NCBI GenBank assembly: GCA_005882135.1 | Contig: VBDR01000028.1 | Location: 1 to 64,000 of the forward strand | Direction of reading: 5' to 3' | DNA from: Chloroflexota bacterium | Lineage (GTDB): Bacteria > Chloroflexota > Dormibacteria > Dormibacterales > Dormibacteraceae | Length of the DNA: 64,000 bases | Translations under genes and position numbers: made by a program | The notes under the pieces: generated by a model | What the model was told of the DNA's origin: nothing | Databases searched by the model: none | Seen by the model: the letters and a program-made list of their open reading frames with translations, nothing else | Part shown: positions 1 to 7,611 of the stretch, piece by piece | How positions within the stretch are numbered: the first letter of the stretch is position 1 | Layout of the letters: every line of letters starts with the position of its first letter

Positions 1-676
1 CTGAAGCTGATGCCCTTTTCGTGTCAGGGCCTGATCCAGCAGCTGAGTTCGCCGGCGGGTGACAAGTTCACAGTCGCTCAGGCCACTTATGGGGCGCACC
101 AAGCAGGAGCTTGCTAGCGGGGACCGCTGGCGATCGGACAGAAGAAAGCCGAGAGGCGGCTAGACCTCGAGCTGAGCCAGGGGCTCGCTGTGTAGCCGCT
201 CGAGGACCTGGGCGTTGACTGGCCGGGGCAGGCTCACGGCTTTCAGGAGCGCGCCAGAACCACATGGAAAAGAGCGGGTACTGGCGCCGGCCAGAGCTAC
301 GCGACGCTTGGCGCGATGAGTGTGCTCGCGCCGGATGGATGGGGCCGGTACGGCTTGGCCCGATTCGTCGTGATGACAACAAGGTCCTGCCAAGCGCCAC
401 GCGGTTCTAGGTGGGACACGGCGGCAAAGAACCTCTCCCGCGCCGCGTGGCCCGTGGCTGGCAACTCGGTAAACAAAGGACTACCGGCAATGAACATAGA
501 AAAGCAGTCAGCGAGCGAGGCCCCTCCCAAACGGGCGATTTGGAAACCTTAAGCGAAACCAGCTGGCCAACTAGTCGGAAAACCCACAAGGATGACGGCC
601 AAAACCGCAAACGGTTTTCTAAACCGTTTGCCGCCCCCGGCGCGTCGCGCGCCTCCTACCTATGTGACGGGAGGCT
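1..676. other. No supportable gene
   Basis: Several short open frames exist on both strands but overlap one another, show no family motif I recognise and have no convincing ribosome binding site. The stretch may be decayed coding DNA, as relics are common in the next 11 kb, but I could not match any part to a family. Confidence 0.5.
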
Positions 677-1276
677 CTATCCGGGTGACGCCGGTTGATG
701 AGCCTTTAGCCAAGCGGCCCGACTAAGCCGATAGAGAACATGGCGGCGGAGTCGGTGATGTTCAGGGAGGCGCGGATGATCGAAGTCGTCGGCTGAGTTA
801 CGTGTCATTCCTAGTCGCTCCATCACCCGAATCGACCTCATGTTTGCTGGCGTCGTGAAGGAAACGATTTCGGCAAGCCCAACGCGTTCGAAGCCGTCAG
901 CGACTGCCGCGTGCCCTGCCTCCGTTGCGAACCCGCGCCCCCAATACGCCTTGTCGATGCGCCATCCAACTTCTACGGCAGGCATGAAAGGTGCATCGAA
1001 GCTCGGAACCGAAAGGCCGACAAAGCCGATGAAGTTAGCTTCCCCGGGAACCTCCACCGCCCAAAGCCCATAGCCGTGATCCTTGAAATGAGCATCGATT
1101 CGGGCTGCGAAGGAATCGGACTCAGCCCAGCTGAGGACACCAGGGAAGTGCTCCATGACGACCGGATCAGCATTCAGTCGGGCAAAGGGCTCTCTATCTC
1201 CATTTTGCCAACTCCGCAAAACCAGTCGTTCAGTTTCAAGCCTCAGGTCAGAAGAAGTCACCGTCGGCACATCCAA
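677..1276 (-). CDS. GNAT N-acetyltransferase (RimJ/RimL type)
   Basis: A protein of about 199 residues with the layout of RimJ/RimL-like GNAT enzymes, which move an acetyl group from acetyl-CoA to an amine. The N-terminus has the typical LETERLVLRSW strand, residues about 100-125 carry VGWRIDKAYWGRGFATEA (strand 4 and the acetyl-CoA loop, with the Q/RxxGxA-like GRGFATEA), and the C-terminal half has SIRVMERLGM. The start is a TTG at 1276 or the in-frame GTG two codons later; the family begins close to the first conserved strand, so either fits. It stands alone on the minus strand beside a tRNA fragment. The substrate cannot be read from sequence; peptide N-termini or small amines are both known in the family. 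Confidence 0.85.
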   Translation of the reverse strand: MDVPTVTSSDLRLETERLVLRSWQNGDREPFARLNADPVVMEHFPGVLSWAESDSFAARIDAHFKDHGYGLWAVEVPGEANFIGFVGLSVPSFDAPFMPAVEVGWRIDKAYWGRGFATEAGHAAVADGFERVGLAEIVSFTTPANMRSIRVMERLGMTRNSADDFDHPRLPEHHRLRRHVLYRLSRAAWLKAHQPASPG

Positions 1277-1328
1277 GGATGATTGTGCTTCAGCGCTGTC
1301 GGGCGGCGCGCTACAAGTCCGACCGCGA

Positions 1329-1373
1329 TGGTGCTCGCGCAGGGAGTCGAACCCTGAACCTTGAGATCAAGAG
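1329..1373 (-). tRNA. 3' half of a tRNA-Lys(CTT), fragment
   Basis: Read on the minus strand, this is a clean tRNA right half: anticodon loop CTCTTGA (anticodon CTT), the 3' anticodon stem TCTCA, a 5-nt variable loop, a perfect T arm (CAGGG-TTCGACT-CCCTG), the 3' acceptor strand CGCGAGC, discriminator A and an encoded CCA. The left half is absent: the sequence 5' of the anticodon loop does not pair with TCTCA, and no GCTCGCG partner for the acceptor lies upstream. Homology stops sharply at the anticodon loop. Integrases commonly recombine at this point, so this may be an att remnant, or it may be a decayed gene. It cannot give a functional tRNA. Confidence 0.7.
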
Positions 1374-1588
1374 TGGCAAGGCGAACCTGCTCGGTCACGG
1401 CGCTCTGTATCGGGTGACGCTGTCATCATCAACCGTCGCCAATTGCGCGTCGGGAGAGACTGTCTCGAAAATGTGGACCGCAACACGACGCAGGCATGAT
1501 AGGCCTAGGCTCGCAGACGGTTGTTGACAGCCGGAGGCCCTCCGAGTCGGGTTGTGGGTGTTGGAACTCACACCGAAAGGAGGCCATC

Positions 1589-1669
1589 ATGGCGGTTGCC
1601 AACGAACTCGCTCCTACAGCCAACATGAGAGCCACACGGGATGTCAAGGCACTTGACCTGACCCCATAG
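1589..1669 (+). CDS. Possible 26-residue small ORF
   Basis: An ATG sits five bases after a full AAGGAGG Shine-Dalgarno sequence (1577-1583), the strongest binding site in this part of the window. It opens a 26-codon frame ending in TAG at 1667. The peptide begins MAVANELAPTANMRA and matches no family I know. It ends inside the promoter of the MerR-peroxiredoxin gene. It could be a leader peptide, a truncated gene start or chance; only the ribosome binding site supports it. Confidence 0.3.
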   Translation: MAVANELAPTANMRATRDVKALDLTP

Positions 1670-1683
1670 GTGCAGGTTTATCG
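1653..1683 (+). promoter_or_regulatory. MerR-type promoter and operator
   Basis: A -35-like TTGACC (1653-1658) and a -10-like TTATCG (1678-1683) are separated by 19 bases, the long spacer typical of MerR-family promoters. The spacer holds an inverted repeat, ACCTG (1656-1660) and CAGGT (1673-1677), 12 bases apart. It lies just upstream of the MerR-peroxiredoxin start at 1700, so autoregulation is the simplest reading. Confidence 0.55.
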
Positions 1684-1699
1684 TCTGAGCGAGGGAAAT

Positions 1700-2674
1700 A
1701 TGAACGTCAAGCAAGCTGCCGCCATGGCCGGCGTGACCGTCAAAGCACTGAAGTATTACGAGTCAATCCGGCTGGTTCAGCCGGCCCGGTCCCCCAATGG
1801 GTATCGGGACTTTAGCGCTCAGGACATCGATCTCATCAAGCAGGTCAAGGAACTCACGGCGGTCGGGCTGTCGGTTAATGGAACGAGGCCGTTCATCGAA
1901 TGTCTCCGGCAAGGTCACCTGCATGGCGACGACTGCCCGGAATCGCTCGCGGCGTATCACGCCGAAATCAATCGACTCGATGGCCTTGTCATGGAGTTGG
2001 CTTCGCGACGTCAGATGTTGCACGCGCGACTTGTTTCCGCCGCTTCGCGAGGCTTCCCTGTACCCGGAGTAGAGGAGAGCATCACGCCCGTGGTGGAGCG
2101 CTATGGACTGCCAGACAACCTCCCGGTGCCGGTCGACGATGGAAGTGCCGAGCACCTTGCCGGCCGAACGCTGCCCGCGCTGTCGCTCCCAGCCTCTGAC
2201 GGCACGGTGGTCCAGCTGGACCAGGTCAGTGATGGACGATGGTTGATCTTCGTCTATCCCACGACCGGCATTCCGGGACAAGACTTGCCGCTGGGTTGGG
2301 ATCAAATCCCCGGTGCGCGAGGCTGTACGCCTGAAGCGTGCGGCTTTCGGGACAACTTCGCGGATCTGCTCGACGCGGGGCTGGATGCCATCTATGGCCT
2401 TTCGAGTCAGCAATCGCGTTATCAGCATGAGCTTGTGGAGAGGCTTCGCCTTCCTTATCCGATGCTCTCCGACCGTTCATTTGCGCTGGAACAGAGCCTG
2501 GGCCTGCCGACATTCGAAGTTGGTGCGTCGACGTTCTATAAGCGCCTAACGATGGTGATCCGAAAAACGACGATCGAGCATGTCTTCTACCCGATCTTTC
2601 CCCCGAACGAGCACGCCCGCGATGTCCTGGCTTGGATCCATGACCACACGTCCGGCGTATCCAAGGAGGACTGA
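1700..2674 (+). CDS. MerR regulator fused to a PrxQ/BCP-type peroxiredoxin
   Basis: A 324-residue protein starting at an ATG after GAGGGAA. Residues 1-75 are a MerR helix-turn-helix (KQAAAMAGVTVKALKYYE, then PNGYRDFS). Residues about 80-125 form the usual dimerisation helix, with further cysteines at 68 and 79. Residues about 155-315 are a thioredoxin-fold peroxiredoxin: a beta strand WLIFVYP, then GCTPEACGFRD with cysteines 209 and 214. A peroxidatic and a resolving cysteine four residues apart is the PrxQ/BCP layout. The likely role is a transcription factor that senses peroxide or disulfide stress through its own peroxidase domain; that is inference. The promoter upstream has MerR geometry. 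A pdxS relic begins directly after its stop codon. Confidence 0.85.
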   Translation: MNVKQAAAMAGVTVKALKYYESIRLVQPARSPNGYRDFSAQDIDLIKQVKELTAVGLSVNGTRPFIECLRQGHLHGDDCPESLAAYHAEINRLDGLVMELASRRQMLHARLVSAASRGFPVPGVEESITPVVERYGLPDNLPVPVDDGSAEHLAGRTLPALSLPASDGTVVQLDQVSDGRWLIFVYPTTGIPGQDLPLGWDQIPGARGCTPEACGFRDNFADLLDAGLDAIYGLSSQQSRYQHELVERLRLPYPMLSDRSFALEQSLGLPTFEVGASTFYKRLTMVIRKTTIEHVFYPIFPPNEHARDVLAWIHDHTSGVSKED

Positions 2675-2877
2675 TGCGCGGAAGGCATATTTGTCGGGTC
2701 GGGCATATTCAAGTCCGAAGACCCCTTGAAACGAGCCAAAGCGATCGTCGCAGCGACTACGTACTTCGACCAGCCAGACGTAATAGCGAAAGCCAGCGAA
2801 GCGCTGGGTCCCCAATGCGAGGGATCGAAATCCCGAGTCTCACCAAGGAGGAGCGCCTGGCGGCCCGTGGTTGGTGA
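2675..2877 (+). pseudogene. pdxS: C-terminal relic of pdxS (PLP synthase lyase subunit)
   Basis: Beginning at the base after the previous stop, the translation reads [16 protein letters not shown], then [18 protein letters not shown]. After a one-base loss near 2812 it resumes as [19 protein letters not shown] and a stop. This is the conserved C-terminal third of PdxS, which with PdxT makes pyridoxal 5'-phosphate. The first two thirds are missing, there is no start codon, and the frame is broken, so the piece is dead. It suggests a rearrangement joined the MerR-peroxiredoxin gene to the end of a pdxS gene. Confidence 0.8.
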
Positions 2878-3019
2878 CCAGCTCACATCACTTTCCGCTG
2901 CAAGATTCGTCCGCCGTCCTCGACGTAGACCCAGATGGCCGCCAGTAGGCGACCTTTACGAATGACATCGGGAGACAGATGAGGTGGAGAGGCCACAGTC
3001 CGGCAACGGTGGCCATGGA

Positions 3020-3496
3020 ATGATTCAACGGCTCGAAGTGCGAAAGACATCCGCCCATGAACTTGGTGAGTGGGCCGCAATGCGCGCCGAAATGATGCTC
3101 GAGATAGGTCTTATTGGCGCAACTGAGGTGGATTCTTTCCGAACGACGGTGACAAATTGGCTAGCCGAAGTCGGACGAGATAGCGGGTCCCAGTTCATCG
3201 GATTGATCGGTCTAGTTGCCGGTAGTCCCGTAGCGACCTCGGGCGTAACCATCTATACCTCCCCGCCGCATCCGCGCTACGAGGGACGCGAGGCGTACCT
3301 GATGTCGATGTTCGTAAGGCCCGCGTTTCGCCATCAAGGGATTGGCACGGCAATCCTGATCGCAAGCATAAAGGCGGCGAAAATTGCGGGGGCCAGGAAT
3401 ATTTGGCTGCTTGCGACCGATGCCAGCGCGCCCCTGTATCGACGACATGGTTTCGAGTCGCGCTCTGAATACATGGCTCTGGTCGCAAACCGCTGA
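3020..3496 (+). CDS. GNAT N-acetyltransferase
   Basis: A protein of about 158 residues with the GNAT fold. The core is EAYLMSMFVRPAFRHQGIGTAIL, where RHQGIGTA is the Q/RxxGxG/A acetyl-CoA pyrophosphate loop. The C-terminal ASAPLYRRHGFESRSEYM is the usual closing motif. I chose the ATG at 3020 (MIQRLEV), which places the first strand at the N-terminus; an upstream GTG at 2984 adds 12 residues without conservation. The substrate is unknown. It is not closely similar to the GNAT at 677-1276. Confidence 0.85.
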   Translation: MIQRLEVRKTSAHELGEWAAMRAEMMLEIGLIGATEVDSFRTTVTNWLAEVGRDSGSQFIGLIGLVAGSPVATSGVTIYTSPPHPRYEGREAYLMSMFVRPAFRHQGIGTAILIASIKAAKIAGARNIWLLATDASAPLYRRHGFESRSEYMALVANR

Positions 3497-3603
3497 GCCT
3501 CGATGCGACGCCGAGTCCAGGAATTCGTGGCTCGCGCACCATAGGACCTGAGTAGCAGATTTTGAGCCTAATTTCCTGCGGGCGCCAGAGGCAGTGAGAG
3601 CTG

Positions 3604-4767
3604 ATGGTTAAGTTCGACTTCGATGATCTGTCTCTGGAACGGCTTCGCAAACGGCGAGGCTCCAAGTGGGCTAAGTACGGCCCCGACGTCCTGCCTTCGT
3701 GGGTGGCGGAGATGGACTTTGCGCTTGCACCCAGCGTCCATCGAGCTCTACAAGAGGCGATCGAACTTGGCGACTGTGGTTACGCGCATGAGGGCGAGAT
3801 CCGCCAATCATTCGCTCGATTTGCGAAGCGGAAGTTCGACTGGGGAGTCAATTCAGAGGCTCTGGTACTTATGCCAGACGTCATGTCGGGGGTGGCAGAA
3901 GTCCTTCGGGCGTTCACGTCCGCGGGGGAGGGCGTCGTCATCAACCCCCCGGTGTATCCACCTTTCTACACCGCGATTCGCAGTGCCGAAAGACGGATTG
4001 TGACCGTGCCGTTGCAGGATGCGGCAGACGGTTGGCAACTGGATCTGCAGCGTCTCGAGGCGGCATTCGAGCAGGGAGCTCGTGCCTACCTGCTGTGCAA
4101 CCCTCACAATCCGACGGGACGCGTCTTCAGCCGTGCTGAGCTGGAGGCCGTGGCGAGACTTGCTCTGCACTTCAACGTGCTGGTGATCTCTGACGAAGTC
4201 CACGGGCCACTTGTCATGCCCGAGAAATCGCATGTGCCATACGTCTCGACTTCAGACGCGCAACGATCATTGGCATTCACGATCATCTCGACAAGCAAGG
4301 GTTGGAACATTCCGGCATTGAAATGCGCGGTGCTGGTCCCCAGCTCGGACGTTGTCGGCCGGCAGGCAGCCCAACGCTTTCCGCACGACATGATCGACCG
4401 GGTAAGTCAGCTTGGCATCGTCGCTTCGGTTGCCGCATTCGCCGAAGACGGACTCCAATGGCTGGACCAACTCGTGGCGTACCTCGACGGCAACAGGCAG
4501 CGGCTGGGCGCGTTACTCGCGGCCGAATTACCCGGCGTCGGATATCACATCCCCGATGCCGGGTACCTGGCGTGGCTCGATTGCCGCGCTCTAGGCCTGG
4601 GAAGTAATCCTGCTGACGAATTTCTTGACCGTGGCCGTGTCGCGCTTTACAGCGGCTCCGACTTCGGCCCTGAAGGGGAGGGATATGTGCGCCTGAATTT
4701 TGGAACCTCTTTCGACCTGGTCCAGGAAGCAATCAGACGAATGAAAGTGACCGTAAGCCGCCGCTGA
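3604..4767 (+). CDS. PatB/MalY family PLP-dependent C-S beta-lyase
   Basis: A 387-residue fold-type I aminotransferase-like enzyme. The N-terminus (LRKRRGSKWAKYGPDVLPSWVAEMDF) is the hallmark of MalY/PatB, which cleave cystathionine or cysteine conjugates to a thiol, pyruvate and ammonia. LLCNPHNPTGR (about 160), VISDEVHGPL (about 195) and STSKGWNIPALKCA (about 230), whose lysine should bind PLP, are all intact. Length matches the family. It is followed 29 bases later by an MBL-fold hydrolase gene on the same strand, possibly co-transcribed. Its exact substrate cannot be told; full aminotransferase activity is less likely. Confidence 0.9.
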   Translation: MVKFDFDDLSLERLRKRRGSKWAKYGPDVLPSWVAEMDFALAPSVHRALQEAIELGDCGYAHEGEIRQSFARFAKRKFDWGVNSEALVLMPDVMSGVAEVLRAFTSAGEGVVINPPVYPPFYTAIRSAERRIVTVPLQDAADGWQLDLQRLEAAFEQGARAYLLCNPHNPTGRVFSRAELEAVARLALHFNVLVISDEVHGPLVMPEKSHVPYVSTSDAQRSLAFTIISTSKGWNIPALKCAVLVPSSDVVGRQAAQRFPHDMIDRVSQLGIVASVAAFAEDGLQWLDQLVAYLDGNRQRLGALLAAELPGVGYHIPDAGYLAWLDCRALGLGSNPADEFLDRGRVALYSGSDFGPEGEGYVRLNFGTSFDLVQEAIRRMKVTVSRR

Positions 4768-4796
4768 GGGCGTCTTGCCGCGAATCCGATGAACAC

Positions 4797-5378
4797 ATGA
4801 ACCACCAGAGGGCAATCGTCGACCTGCTGTATGAGGGCTACGCGGGCCGGAAAGATCATCGCGTGGCTCCTACGGTTGGGCTCATCCGTGACCGGGGTGT
4901 CGTCGTTGTCGTGGATCCAGGTATGGTGCCGAGCCCAGCGGCAATCCTCGACCCTCTATCGGCGCTGGGGCTGGCTGCCGAAGATGTAACCGACGTGGTC
5001 TTTTCTCACCATCACCCGGACCACACGCTCAGCGCAGCTTTGTTTGTGCATGCCGCCTTCCACGACCACTGGGCAACATACCGCCACGACGTGTGGCAAG
5101 ACCGTGACGCCGAGGGCTTCAAGATTTCAGCGAATGTCAGCTTGATCCGAGTCCCAGGCCACTCGAACGAGGACATCGCGACACTGGCGTCGACCGAGGA
5201 CGGGCTGGTCGTTTTCACCCATGCGTGGTGGACTGCCGCCGGTCCGGCCCGTGACCCATATGCGTCTGACACCGAAGCGCTGAGCAGGAGCCGCGTCCGT
5301 ATCCTGGGCCTCGCCCCGCGCCTGATAGTCCCAGGTCACGGACCATGGTTCGAACCCACGCGGGATACGCCTCTTTGA
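4797..5378 (+). CDS. Metallo-beta-lactamase-fold hydrolase
   Basis: A 193-residue MBL-fold protein. It has the metal signature SHHHPDHT near residue 76 (HxHxDH type, written here HHHPDH), a further conserved histidine in VPGHSNED, an Asp-region loop around VVFTHAWW, and a terminal VPGHGPWF. These supply a dinuclear metal site of the glyoxalase II/lactonase group. The frame starts at ATG 4797, 29 bases after the PatB/MalY gene, and the two probably share a transcript. It converges on the flavoprotein gene that follows. Lactonase, thioesterase or other hydrolase activity is possible. Confidence 0.85.
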   Translation: MNHQRAIVDLLYEGYAGRKDHRVAPTVGLIRDRGVVVVVDPGMVPSPAAILDPLSALGLAAEDVTDVVFSHHHPDHTLSAALFVHAAFHDHWATYRHDVWQDRDAEGFKISANVSLIRVPGHSNEDIATLASTEDGLVVFTHAWWTAAGPARDPYASDTEALSRSRVRILGLAPRLIVPGHGPWFEPTRDTPL

Positions 5379-5388
5379 ACTCCTGTCG

Positions 5389-6652
5389 TCATGAACCTAG
5401 GCGCCGCTTCTCAGTCGACGATCGAGCGTTGATTCGGCCAGTGTCAGCGGCCATCGATTCAGCCTTAGGCATCGCGACCGGGTACTGATCCTTGGGATCT
5501 AGGCACGAGAGTGCAAGCAGTGTTTCTCGTGCACCGTCTACTGGCGGATAGATGACTTCGGTATTGATCCACCTCTTGATCGCCTTTGCTTTGGAGCCGG
5601 TCCGCTCTACAACCCGATCCCAGCCACGGGTATAGACAGCACCCGCCCGGCCCAAATCGAGACAAGTGATGTACGGGGGCTGCACGTAATCGACCAGTGG
5701 CAGCCCAAGAAGATCGCGCGCCGCATTTTCACCGGCGAACCGGCCGAGCTGGAGCGCGTGCTGACACGACTGCAGAACAGGACGTCCGTCGCCAGTCCGC
5801 TGCCGCCGCGTCGCCTGCGACGAAAATCTCGCGTGCAGATCCCGCGCGCAATGATTGATCGACGACGATCCGGCCCTGTTCATCGTGCAAGCCTGGAACC
5901 TTTGCCGCGAACGGCGCCGCGACCATGCCGGTGGCCAAAACAACCGCGTCCGTGTTAAGGGCGCCGTCGGCAAAGGCCACCCGGGTCGGACCTAGCGCAG
6001 TTATTGTCTTGGCAAGCAGCAGCTCGACCCTATCCTTTGCGAGCGCGGCCTCGATTGCCGGTCGCGGACCGGATCCAAGCTGTCGACCGACGACATCGGC
6101 GCGGTCGATGAGGATGATGCGGGCGTGTTCGGCCTGCACCGCTGTGCCGTGCCGAGCGATCCGGTCCCTCAGCACCAAGGCAAGTTCGATGCCGGTAAAG
6201 CCTGCGCCGACGACGGCGATCGTCGGTTGCGGGGAAGTTCGCACGACCTGAGCCAACCGCTCGTCGAAAACGATCGCCTCGTGCTGAGTATCGATCGAGT
6301 GCGCCAACTCGGCTCCGGGCACTCTCGGGCGGCGCATCGTGCTGCCGGTGGCCACCACGAGCCGCGCGTAGAAAATGGCGTTGCCGGTGCGGAGTCGGAT
6401 CCTTCGATGGGAAACGTCCACGGTCGAGACATCCCCGGCCACGAATTCGACGCCAACTGTCTCTAGGAGCGGCAACAGGTCAACCGCCAGATCCTTCGGT
6501 TCGGCCTCGTACAGGCGAGGACGGATCTGCAGCGCCGGTTCTCGCGACACGAGCGTGATCGAGAGCTTTGCCCCCGCAATCCGCCGTGCAGCGACCGCCG
6601 CCCAAAAGCCCGCGAAGCCACCCCCGACGACAACGATCCCCTCCGCCTCCAC
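5389..6652 (-). pseudogene. NDH-2-like FAD/NAD(P) oxidoreductase, frameshifted
   Basis: A flavoprotein of the type II NADH dehydrogenase group read from GTG 6652. It has the N-terminal FAD loop VVVGGGFAGFWAA, the internal NAD loop VVGAGFTGIELA and the FAD-binding IFVAGDAAA. At about 5812 one extra base shifts the frame: the first frame runs off into DWRRTSC, while the next frame continues the family exactly (RTGDGRPVLQSCQHALQLG) to a stop at 5389, with the expected C-terminal membrane-association region. Joined, the two parts make about 420 residues, normal for NDH-2. This is either a recent pseudogene or a sequencing error. A palindrome and a G10 tract lie upstream, followed by an Rrf2 gene on the same strand. 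Confidence 0.75.
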
Positions 6653-6655
6653 ATA

Positions 6656-6678
6656 ACTAAGTCTATAATCGTCTTAGT
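6656..6678. promoter_or_regulatory. 23-bp palindrome, probable Rrf2 operator
   Basis: Arms ACTAAG and CTTAGT are separated by 11 bases, the dyad size bound by Rrf2 dimers. The centre holds TATAAT on the plus strand (6664-6669) and a TATAGA on the minus strand. The minus-strand box lies only about 8-9 bases before the GTG of the flavoprotein, so that transcript would be leaderless or nearly so. Location between the Rrf2 gene and its likely target supports an operator role. Confidence 0.5.
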
Positions 6679-6682
6679 TAGC

Positions 6683-6692
6683 GGGGGGGGGG
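6683..6692. repeat. G10 homopolymer tract
   Basis: Ten consecutive G (C10 on the flavoprotein strand) lie 31-40 bases upstream of the flavoprotein start and next to the palindrome. Tracts of this length slip during replication and could alter promoter spacing. It is also a place where read errors gather. Confidence 0.6.
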
Positions 6693-6736
6693 CGACCTCG
6701 CTCGCAGTCGGTGTCAAATCAACCGGAGGCGGCGGC

Positions 6737-7270
6737 CTAGGCCGAGCGGCGGCGCCGGCGTTTGTAACGGTCCGCGAACCACGACTCCACGTCCGCTCGC
6801 CATGCGCGCGAAGACTTCGCGCGCACGCGAGCATTCAAGTCCGCAAGCGTGTGCGAAGCGAGTTCCCGCCGCATCGCCGCACCGGCGGCAATCATGACCG
6901 CGTGGATCGAACAAACGCCGGTCACGGCCTGCCGCGGCGGGTCGCTCCTTGGCCACAGTGCGCAGCGCGCCCGAATTTCTTGACACTGGAACAGAGGACC
7001 CTCGTTGCCACGTGCTGCTTCAGCTATCTCGAGCACCGAAATCGAGTTTGGATCACGCGCGAGGCGCCATCCGCCACGCACACCCTCGGTCGCTGTGACC
7101 AATCCAGACTTCTCGAGCTGTGTCAACAGCTTGCGGACGTACATGAGGGGCAGATGCTGGAACTCGGCAAGCTCGGTTGCGCTCGGTGCCGCCCCGGCAT
7201 GGACTAGGCTGAGGTTCAAGAGCGTGTGAAGCGCGTACTCGACGCGAGCGCTGTAGAACGCAGTGGTCAA
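6737..7270 (-). CDS. Rrf2 family regulator with Fe-S-type cysteines
   Basis: A protein of about 177 residues. The first 85 residues are a winged helix of the Rrf2 family: FYSARVEYALHTLLNL, then LMYVRKLLTQLEKSGLVTATEGVRGGWRLARDP. The following region has three cysteines (FQCQEIRARC and GVC), the pattern that holds a 2Fe-2S or 4Fe-4S cluster in IscR, NsrR and RirA. I propose the TTG at 7270, which puts the start just before the conserved FYSARVEYA; no ATG or GTG fits, and longer versions have no family support. An arginine-rich tail (KRRRRR) ends it. The next gene downstream is the NDH-2-like flavoprotein, with a palindrome between, so redox or NO control of respiration is a fair guess. Confidence 0.85.
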   Translation of the reverse strand: MTTAFYSARVEYALHTLLNLSLVHAGAAPSATELAEFQHLPLMYVRKLLTQLEKSGLVTATEGVRGGWRLARDPNSISVLEIAEAARGNEGPLFQCQEIRARCALWPRSDPPRQAVTGVCSIHAVMIAAGAAMRRELASHTLADLNARVRAKSSRAWRADVESWFADRYKRRRRRSA

Positions 7271-7611
7271 ACTTCTACCAATTCTAACGCAGTTATGTTC
7301 GGGTGCTCGCAGATCACCGGTTGCGTTCACGTCACAACAACTGGCGGCTACAGTCGTCTTTCGCGCGAGCGTCGTCGCACATTTCGGGAAAGATTCGCGT
7401 AGGGGGTCTGAGCCTTCAGGAGTCGTTGACTTCGCCTGTGTGCAGGCGCACGATGTAGCCACCTGGCATCGGTGACAGGGCCACGCTGTGGGCCTTGGTT
7501 CAAGGGGGAGTAGCCGACCCGCCGCTTGGTCAGCAGCAACACAGGGATCACTAGCTCGCCCGCGCATAGTCGTGGGCTGGGGGCCGCCGGCTGAAAAAGG
7601 GGGACCAAGAG
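7271..7611. other. Intergenic region between Rrf2 and exported-protein genes
   Basis: About 340 bases without a convincing gene. A TTGACT box (7425-7430) is followed at 7433-7448 by a small inverted repeat, CGCCTG-TGTG-CAGGCG. The 3' end holds AAAGGGGG, a good ribosome binding site for the gene at 7612. It should contain the promoters for both neighbours. Confidence 0.4.

Noticed and set aside
1320-1440. Complete tRNA gene
   Set aside because: No matching 5' acceptor strand, no D arm and no paired 5' anticodon stem exist upstream of the anticodon loop.
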